Origin: JBDRED01 sp043820025 [NCBI: Elusimicrobiota bacterium] | Lineage (GTDB): Bacteria > RUG730 > JBDRED01 | Reading direction: 5' to 3' | Assembly: GCA_043820025.1 (NCBI GenBank) | Contig: JBDRED010000034.1 | Span: forward strand, 1 to 64,000 | DNA: 64,000 nt | Part shown: piece by piece, positions 35,377 through 42,303 of the stretch | Numbering within the stretch: position 1 is the first letter of the stretch | How the letters are laid out: each line of letters begins with the position of its first letter | Notes under the pieces: generated by a model | What the model saw: only the letters and a program-made list of their open reading frames with translations | What the model was told of the DNA's origin: nothing | Database searches by the model: none | Position numbers and translations under genes: made by a program

Positions 35377-36594
35377 ATGAAGAAAATATTGTGCAGGTGT
35401 TTTTCCGGGCTTGGAAATAACACAGGCGCTGTTCTTCCGTTAGTTCTGTTTATCTCAACTATTTCTGTTATCCTTGCGGCAGGTATTACCATTATGATAA
35501 ATGAAGATATAAAACAAACTATTATGGTAACAAGAGGAAATGAAGCGCTGTATATAGCTGAAGGCGGAGCGCATAAAGCTATAAGCCAAATATTAGCTGC
35601 TGCGGGCGCATATACAGGCGAATCCGATACTGCGTTAGGAAAAGGTGCGTTCACGGTAAATGTAACAAGCCTCGGAAATAGTCTATATGAGATAATTTCT
35701 ACAGGGTATATTCCTGATAGTTTAAATCCCAAGGAACAAAGGCGTATTAAGGTTATATTTATTTTAGGCGCGACAACCGGCTCAAGCAGCGGTATTCAGT
35801 TTGTTCATGATGAAATATTCAGCTATGTGCTTGCGGCTAAAAACGGGCTTAATTTAACTAATGCCTGCACAGTAAATTCAATAAATCCGTCTAACTCAGG
35901 GCATATTTATTCGAATGCCGATATTTTATGTAAAAACGCTGTAGTTGTTAATGGAGACGCATATGCTGTAGGCACGATTACACTTCAAAACGCGTCTGTG
36001 ATTACCGGATCGAAAAATCCGGGTTCTTCTCCAATAGTATTTCCGCCGGTTGATGCGGATTATTACAAAGCAAAAGCTCAGGAGGGCGGAACTCTGACAG
36101 GAGACCAAACATTTACAAGCGGCGTTACAACGCTTGGCCCTGTATATATAAATGGAAATTTAACCGTTCAAAACACAGGCAGTGTTATATTAGCGGGCTG
36201 TATTTACGTGACCGGAAATATTACGTTAAAAAATACAGCGTATATGAAAGGCGGATATGTAATTTTTTCTGAGGGAATCATTGAGACAAGAAACGCAACT
36301 TATTTTGGAGCGTCGAGCGAGACAACCGCTGTAATAACAACCAGCTCTTCGAATCCGGCCATTAAGCTTGGGAATGCCAGCGTTAGTTCTAATTGTATTT
36401 TTTATGCTCCGGACGGTGGTATAGAAATTTCGAACGCGTGCACCATAAAAGGGTCATTAGTGGCGGATAGTATAAATATAAAAAATGCTTCACAGATAAA
36501 CCTGATGTCAGACAACACTCTTGATCTTCCCGGTTCGACAAAGGTTTCGCAAGAAAGCAAGATCATTTCGTGGAAAGAGATTCCAATATCATAA
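35377..36594 (+). CDS. PilX-like pilus assembly protein, copy 2
   Basis: 405 aa, collinear with the preceding gene: shared NEALYIAEGGAHKAIS, YEIISTGYIP, VVNGDAYAVG, GPVYINGNLTVQN and ending W-(R/K)-E-I. The N-terminal hydrophobic segment (GAVLPLVLFISTISVILAAG) lacks a canonical prepilin Gly-Phe site as well. The tandem arrangement and moderate divergence show an older duplication. The C-terminal 250 residues form regular Asn/Ala/Gly-rich strands, consistent with a beta-solenoid exposed on a pilus tip. Both copies are kept intact, which suggests they make a heteromeric or specialised structure rather than a redundant pair. Confidence 0.75.
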   Translation: MKKILCRCFSGLGNNTGAVLPLVLFISTISVILAAGITIMINEDIKQTIMVTRGNEALYIAEGGAHKAISQILAAAGAYTGESDTALGKGAFTVNVTSLGNSLYEIISTGYIPDSLNPKEQRRIKVIFILGATTGSSSGIQFVHDEIFSYVLAAKNGLNLTNACTVNSINPSNSGHIYSNADILCKNAVVVNGDAYAVGTITLQNASVITGSKNPGSSPIVFPPVDADYYKAKAQEGGTLTGDQTFTSGVTTLGPVYINGNLTVQNTGSVILAGCIYVTGNITLKNTAYMKGGYVIFSEGIIETRNATYFGASSETTAVITTSSSNPAIKLGNASVSSNCIFYAPDGGIEISNACTIKGSLVADSINIKNASQINLMSDNTLDLPGSTKVSQESKIISWKEIPIS

Positions 36595-36641
36595 TAAATA
36601 TGCTATAAAAAAATATTACCGGTAAAATAGAGGCGGGTTAT

Positions 36642-37145
36642 ATGAAATCGTTTTTTAGTAAAAAAATGTTGTTAGGTTTTACTCTTATAGAATTAATGAT
36701 TTCGGTTGTTTTGATGGGTATTGTAGGCCTTGCTATTACAAGTTATTTTTCAGATATTTTTAAACAATGGTTTAAGGTAAGCAATCAGATATCTTCCCAG
36801 CAGGAAGCAAGAGTAGTTATTGAAGAGATGACAAGTTTTATTAGGCAGTCTTCAAATCCTGTGGCAGGCATGTCTCCTGCGATAGGCGCTGCTTCGTCTT
36901 CAGAGATATCATTTCTTTATTCCGGAAGTCAGGGCAATAAACAAATGAAGTATTATAAAAATGGAGACGAATTATTTAGAGTTGTTAATGGCGTAACATC
37001 TACAGTAATTCATGGGGGGCTTCAGAGCGTTTATTTTACGCATGTGTCAAGTTATGTAGTGGAAATTGGAAGCATGGTTGTGCGTTCCGGCGACGATGTA
37101 TTTGAAATGAATAAGACGGTTTATTTAAGGAATAGAGAATATTAA
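36642..37145 (+). CDS. PilW/GspJ-like minor pilin
   Basis: 167 aa. Canonical class III signal: basic leader KSFFSKKMLL, then G-FTLIELMISVVLMGIVGLAI with Glu5. The mature domain has the pattern SNQISSQQEARVVIEEMTSFIR seen in PilW/GspJ pseudopilins, then a beta-rich C-terminus. Fourth gene of the operon, ATG preceded by GAGGCGGG. With the upstream pilin and the PilX-like pair it makes a PilV-PilX-PilX-PilW-like set, the usual minor-pilin complex that primes pilus assembly. Confidence 0.85.
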   Translation: MKSFFSKKMLLGFTLIELMISVVLMGIVGLAITSYFSDIFKQWFKVSNQISSQQEARVVIEEMTSFIRQSSNPVAGMSPAIGAASSSEISFLYSGSQGNKQMKYYKNGDELFRVVNGVTSTVIHGGLQSVYFTHVSSYVVEIGSMVVRSGDDVFEMNKTVYLRNREY

Positions 37146-37166
37146 TATTTAGGAGATTTGCATTCT

Positions 37167-38882
37167 TTGGCTCAAAATAATCCTACTAGTAAACATGATA
37201 AATTTTATTTATTTGTCCCTCTTATGCTTATCGCGGTTATACTCATATGTTACACGCATACCTTAAAGTTTCCTTTTTTATGGGATGATGAAGTTATAAT
37301 AGTTCAAAATCCTGCTGTGCAGGACGCTGATGCTGTTAGATATATTTTTAAGACAACATTATTCGGCGGAAAAGCTGACCAGGGCACATTTTACAGGCCT
37401 CTTCATGTGCTTTCCTATATCATGGACTACAAAATATCCGCGCTAAACACAATCAGCTATCATATTACAAATACAGCGCTCCATACAGGAATTGTATTGT
37501 TGATTTGGTTTTTACTTCAATTAGTCGGAATTAAGAAAAAAATAGCGTTCGTAACAGCCTTTATATTTGCTGCGCATCCTATTAATACTGAGGCAGTTAT
37601 TTATATTTCTGACAGGGGCGACCTTCTATTTACATTTTTTTCTTTATGCAGTATCTACTCATTTATTAAGGGTTCTTCAGGTAAAAAGATTGGTTATATT
37701 ATTAGTGTAGTAACCTTTTTAATAGCTTTATTCTCAAAAGAGACAGCTGTTGTTGTGCCATTTATCCTCGCAGTATATTCGTGGATGTTTTTGCGAAAGA
37801 ATAAGGATTTTCTCCGGAAGATTGTTTTATCTCTTCTAATCGCTATAGCTGTTGGCTACACATTTAAACAGATTGGGTATATCGGAGTATCATCTAAGAC
37901 AACGCTTTCTTTAATAGCGCACGCGTCAATTTGGGAGCGAGTGTTAACATTTCCAAGAATAGTATTTACTTATATTGTTTTATTGGTTTTCCCGTATCAC
38001 CTGCATATGGAATATATGTTTGTTGTTAGAAGTGCTGTGAGCGCGTATATTTGGCTTGGCGTTCCATTAATAATTTTTATAATTTATTTATTAATTAAAT
38101 ACGTTAAGCCGAGAAAAATAACGGTTTTTTTTCTTCTTTGGTTTTTTTTAGCGCTTGGGCCTTTTTATAATTTGGCGGTGGCTCTTGCGTCAACAGTTAG
38201 AGAACATTGGGTGTATTTCCCGAGCATTGGTTTTTTTACTGTTCTTACAACAGGCGGGTTTCAATTATATGAATCAATAAATAAGAAAATTTTAAAAAAA
38301 GTATTTCTGCTGTTAGTGGCGGCGCTTGGAATTTATTATGTTAGTTATACAATAGTAAGAGGCAGAGACTGGAGCAGTCCCGGAAAACTATATCTGAATG
38401 ATGTTAGATATGAGCCGCTGAGTTTTACGCTTCATAATAATGTCGGAGTAGAATATTTTAGAAGCGGAAATTTGGAAGAGGCAAGTAAGGCGTTTTTAAA
38501 GGCTATTGATACTGCGCCAAACAAATCGTTTAATATGGCGTACACTAATTTAGGCGTGATTTACGAGAGAAGCGGCGAAAATGAAAAGGCTTTAGAGATG
38601 TATGAAAAAAGCGTTAATGTGTCTGACTCCCAGATTGGGTATAGTAATTTAGGCAATATGTATCTAAAGTTTGCAAGATATGATAACGCGATAAATGTGT
38701 TAAAAAACGCGGTTGAGTTATATCCTATAAGCCTGGAGTTGTTATATAAACTTGCTGCTGCCTATTATTTGAAAGGCGATCTTGTAAATGCCTATAATAC
38801 ATTCTTGCGGGTCGAGAAAATACAGGCAAATTACGAGCAGACAAGGACTGCGTTAAGTGAGATAGAGAGAATACTAAATTAG
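37167..38882 (+). CDS. Polytopic GT-C-like membrane protein with C-terminal TPRs
   Basis: About 571 aa. TTG at 37167 (AGGAG 11 bases upstream) is preferred to TTG 37158, which is too close; neither is certain. The N-terminal 400 residues contain roughly ten membrane helices. An early periplasmic loop FLWDDEVIIVQNPAV carries the acidic pair typical of GT-C glycosyltransferases of the TMTC/PMT type, and FYRPLHVLSYIMDY follows. The C-terminal 150 residues hold about four TPR units (LHNNVGVEYFRSGNLEEASK, YTNLGVIYERSGENEKALEM, YSNLGNMYLKFARYDNAINV). It is probably a dolichol/undecaprenyl-phosphate-sugar protein O-glycosyltransferase, perhaps acting on the pilins encoded just upstream; that link is inference. 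Confidence 0.7.
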   Translation: MAQNNPTSKHDKFYLFVPLMLIAVILICYTHTLKFPFLWDDEVIIVQNPAVQDADAVRYIFKTTLFGGKADQGTFYRPLHVLSYIMDYKISALNTISYHITNTALHTGIVLLIWFLLQLVGIKKKIAFVTAFIFAAHPINTEAVIYISDRGDLLFTFFSLCSIYSFIKGSSGKKIGYIISVVTFLIALFSKETAVVVPFILAVYSWMFLRKNKDFLRKIVLSLLIAIAVGYTFKQIGYIGVSSKTTLSLIAHASIWERVLTFPRIVFTYIVLLVFPYHLHMEYMFVVRSAVSAYIWLGVPLIIFIIYLLIKYVKPRKITVFFLLWFFLALGPFYNLAVALASTVREHWVYFPSIGFFTVLTTGGFQLYESINKKILKKVFLLLVAALGIYYVSYTIVRGRDWSSPGKLYLNDVRYEPLSFTLHNNVGVEYFRSGNLEEASKAFLKAIDTAPNKSFNMAYTNLGVIYERSGENEKALEMYEKSVNVSDSQIGYSNLGNMYLKFARYDNAINVLKNAVELYPISLELLYKLAAAYYLKGDLVNAYNTFLRVEKIQANYEQTRTALSEIERILN

Positions 38883-38989
38883 AATTAGAGGCCATTTTTA
38901 AATTTCGGAATAATATTTCTAGTAAAAATTTAACATAATAAAAAGAAAATATATTAAAATATTTGATCCGGTTTTCGATGGAGTATTAA

Positions 38990-41017
38990 ATGCTGACAAT
39001 TACGAATTTAAAAGAGAAAGCAAAAGAATTTGGATATAGGATAGAGCTGCCTGTTTTTGAGAGAACGTCGGATGAGATTAGGGTAAATGCAGCTCATTCA
39101 ATGAATGAGGCAGATAAGGAGCTGGATTCAATAGCTGCGCTTTGGGATGAGGATTTGAGTTTTAAAAATACGATGGTAAGGCTTGATGATATTTTTTATA
39201 AGATAGGCAATGTGTATTCGAGAATTATCTTTATTATGAACACCAGTCCTTTAAAAGAACTAAGGGAAACTTGCGAAGAAATGATTTTAGAGCTTGAAAA
39301 ATGGAGGATTAAAACAGAATATAGAGAGGATATATATGATAAAGTGAGTAAGTGTTCCGTAAAGATAAATAATTTGCATGGCGAAGATATCAGGCTGTAT
39401 GATCATATTTTGGAACGGTATAAACGGCTTGGTTTTGGACTAGGAAAAGAATCAAAGGATGAGATAAAAAAAATTAAACAAGAACTTTCCGCGCTTGAGA
39501 CAAGTTTTGCGGCAAATATTCGCGAGGATACTATAAAAATCAAATTCTCTTCTGAAGAACTGAGCGGAGTGCCTGAGGATATGCTGAGCGAATTTACGCG
39601 TGATGATTCCGGCGAATATATCATTAATCCAAAATCAGCATCCATTGTGACAAAGATAATGCAGAACGCTAAGCCGGAAGAAACCAGAAAAAAGATTTAT
39701 ACAGCGCGGCTTAATGTGGCAAAGGATAAGAATATTGAAGTCCTGGATAATGCTGTGCGGCTAAGAGCGCGCTTGGCTAAACTATTGAAATATGAGTCAT
39801 GGGCAGACTATAAATTAGATATAACAATGGCTAAAAAAAAGGAGACTGTTGAAAAGTTTATCTTTGGCTTGCGCGACAAATTAGATAATAAATTTAGAGA
39901 TGAATTAAGCGTATTTGAAAATATGAAAAAAAATGACACCAAAGATGACAGTTCTAAAATATGCTCTTGGGACATAGCGTATTATGTTAATAAGCTCGTT
40001 AAGGAACGTTACAATATTGACCTTAACGAACTTCGCAAATATTTTGAGTATGACAGAACGCTTAATGGTATGTTTAAAATTTTTGAAAAGGTGTTTGGGA
40101 TAAAGATAAATGAGGTTGAGTGCAGTTATAAATGGGCGCAAGACATAAAATTATACGCAATCTTGGATGGAATAAAGGATGAACCGCTTGGCCTGTTTTA
40201 TCTGGATATGTTCCCTCGTGATGGGAAGTTTAATCATTTTGCCGAGTTTGGTTTATTTGGCGCAAAAAAAATCGGAGATAATATTTATCAAAGGCCTGTC
40301 GCGGCGCTCGTCTGTAATTTTGACAGGCCCGGCGCAGATACTCCGTCATTACTAACGTACAGCCAGGTTGACACATTGTTTCATGAATTTGGGCATGTTC
40401 TGCACTCACTATTAACAAAAGCGAAGTATATAGAGCATTCCGGCACTAATGTTCCGATTGATTTTGTCGAGGTGCCTTCGCAGGTTCTGGAATACTGGAT
40501 AGAGGACAAAGATATAATTAACAGCTTTGCTGTTGATTATAGAGATAAAACTAAAAAAATACCTGACAGCTTTTTGGACGCTATGAAGGAAATAAAAAAA
40601 ATAAACATTGCTGCGCATTACAGAGCTCAAATGGCGTACAGTCTTATTGACATAAATCTGCATTCAAAGCTGGATGAGAATCATAAAGAAGATCTAGTCA
40701 GATACACTAATAATATTTTAGAAAAAACATATATGGCATTACCGCTTGATACGGCTTTTATCGCCGGGTTTGGGCATTTGATGGGCTATGACTCAGGGTA
40801 TTACGGTTACGCTTGGGCTGATGTTATATCAGCGGATATAGCATTGCAGTTTAGCTCGAGTAAGCTTGGTTTTTTTAATAATAAATTAGGTATTAAGTTT
40901 AGAAAAGAAATTCTTGAACAAGGCGATGGCAGGCCTGTTGAAGAATCTTTGAGAGCGTTTTTAGGCAGAGAATACTCAATAGACTCATTTTTTAAAAAAT
41001 GCGGGATAAGGGAGTGA
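38990..41017 (+). CDS. M3-family oligopeptidase (thimet/OpdA-like)
   Basis: 675 aa, the usual size of oligopeptidase A/Dcp. Zinc site HEFGH in DTLFHEFGHVLHSLL with the third ligand Glu in DFVEVPSQVLEYW. The surrounding DMFPRDGKFNHFAEFGL, RPVAALVCNFDRP and HSGTNVPIDF match the M3A (thimet oligopeptidase, Dcp, OpdA) pattern rather than PepF. A C-terminal GYDSGYYGYAWADVISADI is the substrate-binding Tyr region. No signal peptide, so it is a cytoplasmic enzyme that trims short peptides. ATG 38990 follows GGAG. The next gene starts five bases after its stop. Confidence 0.92.
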   Translation: MLTITNLKEKAKEFGYRIELPVFERTSDEIRVNAAHSMNEADKELDSIAALWDEDLSFKNTMVRLDDIFYKIGNVYSRIIFIMNTSPLKELRETCEEMILELEKWRIKTEYREDIYDKVSKCSVKINNLHGEDIRLYDHILERYKRLGFGLGKESKDEIKKIKQELSALETSFAANIREDTIKIKFSSEELSGVPEDMLSEFTRDDSGEYIINPKSASIVTKIMQNAKPEETRKKIYTARLNVAKDKNIEVLDNAVRLRARLAKLLKYESWADYKLDITMAKKKETVEKFIFGLRDKLDNKFRDELSVFENMKKNDTKDDSSKICSWDIAYYVNKLVKERYNIDLNELRKYFEYDRTLNGMFKIFEKVFGIKINEVECSYKWAQDIKLYAILDGIKDEPLGLFYLDMFPRDGKFNHFAEFGLFGAKKIGDNIYQRPVAALVCNFDRPGADTPSLLTYSQVDTLFHEFGHVLHSLLTKAKYIEHSGTNVPIDFVEVPSQVLEYWIEDKDIINSFAVDYRDKTKKIPDSFLDAMKEIKKINIAAHYRAQMAYSLIDINLHSKLDENHKEDLVRYTNNILEKTYMALPLDTAFIAGFGHLMGYDSGYYGYAWADVISADIALQFSSSKLGFFNNKLGIKFRKEILEQGDGRPVEESLRAFLGREYSIDSFFKKCGIRE

Positions 41018-41022
41018 GTAGT

Positions 41023-41928
41023 ATGAAAAAAAATATTTTAGTATTTACTTTAATATTTTTAAGCGGCTGCGGTCTTAAAAATTATCAGAAATCCACATTT
41101 TTAGGAGCTGCTGCAGGAGCTGCTGCATCAGCTGTAATAGTTAATGATTCAAAGAGGGTGGTTGAGGGCGCAGTAATAGGCGCTATGACAGGCGCTTTGA
41201 TTGGCAGGGGAATAGCGTGTTTACTATTTAATTGCGGGGATGAGATAGAAAGATTAAAACGTGAAGCGTATGAGCGAAGGCTTGCTGAAGAGCAGAGGCT
41301 TGCTGAAGAGCAGAGGCTTGCCGAAGAGCAGAGACTTGCAGAAGAACAGAGGCTTGCAGAAGAACAGAGGCTTGCCGAAGAGCAGAGACTTGCAGAAGAA
41401 CAGAGGCTTGCCGAAGAGCAGAGGCTTGCTGAAGAGCAGAGGCTTGCCGAAGAGCAGAGGCTTACTGAAGAGCAGAGGCTTACTGAAGAGCAGAGGCTTG
41501 CCGAAGAGCAGAGACTTGCTGAATTGAAAAAAAGAGAGGAAATGCAAAGGGCTGCAGAGGAAATGTTGAAAGCTGATAATGACGCAAAGCTTGTTCTTGA
41601 AGGAATAAATTTTGAGTCAGACAGCGCAATATTAAGCGAGGATTCCGAGAAAACGCTTGATGATGTTGCCGGCGTTGTGGTAAATGATAAGACAGGAGTT
41701 ATTATTGAAATCACGGCGCATACAGATAGTATAGGCTCAGAGGAATATAATCTAAATCTTTCCCAGAAAAGAGCTGATTCGGTTATGAAATATTTAATGT
41801 CAAAGGGAGTAAATCAAGATAAGCTCAAAGCTAAGGGTATGGGAGAGAGCAGTCCGTCAGTTTTAAATGACACAGAGGAAGGCCGCGCTAAAAACCGCAG
41901 AATCGAGTTTAAGGTAATAAAGAATTAA
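41023..41928 (+). CDS. OmpA-family lipoprotein with hexapeptide repeat stalk
   Basis: 301 aa from ATG 41023 (AAGGGAG eight bases upstream). The lipoprotein signal ends at LSGC. A glycine-zipper segment (GAAAGAAASAV...GAVIGAMTGALIGRG) follows, then thirteen tandem RL(A/T)EEQ hexapeptides forming a highly charged helix about 80 residues long, then a C-terminal OmpA/Pal domain. That domain has ITAHTDSIGSEEYNLNLSQKRA and the peptidoglycan-binding Asp and Arg (NRRIEFKV). It should link the outer membrane to peptidoglycan, with the repeat helix as a length-adjustable spacer across the periplasm. The gene lies five bases after the oligopeptidase stop. Confidence 0.9.
   Translation: MKKNILVFTLIFLSGCGLKNYQKSTFLGAAAGAAASAVIVNDSKRVVEGAVIGAMTGALIGRGIACLLFNCGDEIERLKREAYERRLAEEQRLAEEQRLAEEQRLAEEQRLAEEQRLAEEQRLAEEQRLAEEQRLAEEQRLAEEQRLTEEQRLTEEQRLAEEQRLAELKKREEMQRAAEEMLKADNDAKLVLEGINFESDSAILSEDSEKTLDDVAGVVVNDKTGVIIEITAHTDSIGSEEYNLNLSQKRADSVMKYLMSKGVNQDKLKAKGMGESSPSVLNDTEEGRAKNRRIEFKVIKN
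41278..41511 (+). repeat. 18-bp minisatellite encoding RLAEEQ, 13 copies
   Basis: Units begin at 41278 and every 18 bases to 41494, plus a partial at 41512. Variation is confined mostly to third positions (gct/gcc/gca, agg/aga) and two Ala-to-Thr units at 41458 and 41476. Antisense and +1 open frames across it are repeat artefacts. Confidence 0.95.
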
Positions 41929-41951
41929 TTGGTATACAGAAGGTCTTATGT

Positions 41952-42053
41952 TGTCAAAATAGCGATATTGATGTATTTGTTATAGGAGATATTAAATTCA
42001 AAGTTGTATCCTCGATATTATCAAAAGAAGAGTTTGCTTTGGAGCATTCTTGA
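41952..42053 (+). pseudogene. Remnant of an MNT-type nucleotidyltransferase gene
   Basis: One frame reads NSDIDVFVIGDIKFKVVSSI then LSKEEFALEHS before a TGA at 42051. SDID followed by a hydrophobic strand and GD is the (G)S-D-x-D metal-binding core of small nucleotidyltransferases such as those of HEPN/MNT modules. The upstream glycine-serine strand and everything downstream are missing, and there is no start codon context. The tail overlaps the tRNA-Glu promoter. It looks like a decayed fragment; a chance match over about 30 residues cannot be fully excluded. Confidence 0.45.
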
Positions 42054-42078
42054 CAATAAAATGGGATTTTGATATTCT
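42050..42078 (+). promoter_or_regulatory. Sigma-70-type promoter for tRNA-Glu
   Basis: TTGACA at 42050-42055 and TATTCT at 42073-42078, spacer 17 bp, 13 bases before the mature tRNA 5' end. Confidence 0.65.
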
Positions 42079-42091
42079 TACCTGCATTAAC

Positions 42092-42166
42092 GGCGCGTTC
42101 GTCTAGCCTGGTCTAGGACATTGCCCTCTCAAGGCAGAAACACGGGTTCAAATCCCGTACGCGCTA
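42092..42166 (+). tRNA. tRNA-Glu (CTC anticodon)
   Basis: 75 nt cloverleaf: acceptor GGCGCGT pairs ACGCGCT with a terminal G-T wobble, D-arm GTCT...AGGAC, anticodon stem TTGCC/GGCAG with loop CTCTCAA giving anticodon CTC, T-arm ACGGG TTCAAAT CCCGT, discriminator A, no encoded CCA. The TTCGTCTAG start of the D region is typical of tRNA-Glu. Confidence 0.92.
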
Positions 42167-42225
42167 GAAAATTTAGACTTCTATTTGGCGTAAAAATCAA
42201 ATCTAATTGAATAGTAGTATTAAAC

Positions 42226-42237
42226 CGGGATTTGAAC
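42226..42237 (-). repeat. Inverted copy of the tRNA-Glu T-arm segment
   Basis: CGGGATTTGAAC at 42226-42237 is the exact reverse complement of GTTCAAATCCCG (42146-42157) in the tRNA. It lies 60 bases after the tRNA gene. A 7-bp inverted repeat ACATTAC/GTAATGT (42238-42272) abuts it. It could be a scar of a lost tRNA or integration site. Confidence 0.5.
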
Positions 42238-42303
42238 ACATTACAAATTATCTAAATCATAAAACGTAATGTCGAATGTAGAGACCTGACCCCTAGAGGC
42301 TTT

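Noticed and set aside
41085-41714. Long minus-strand and +1 open frames (CSSASL- and LPKSRGL-like repeats) across the RLAEEQ minisatellite
   Set aside because: They are mirror readings of the 18-bp repeat; stop-free frames arise automatically and no start or ribosome binding site supports them.
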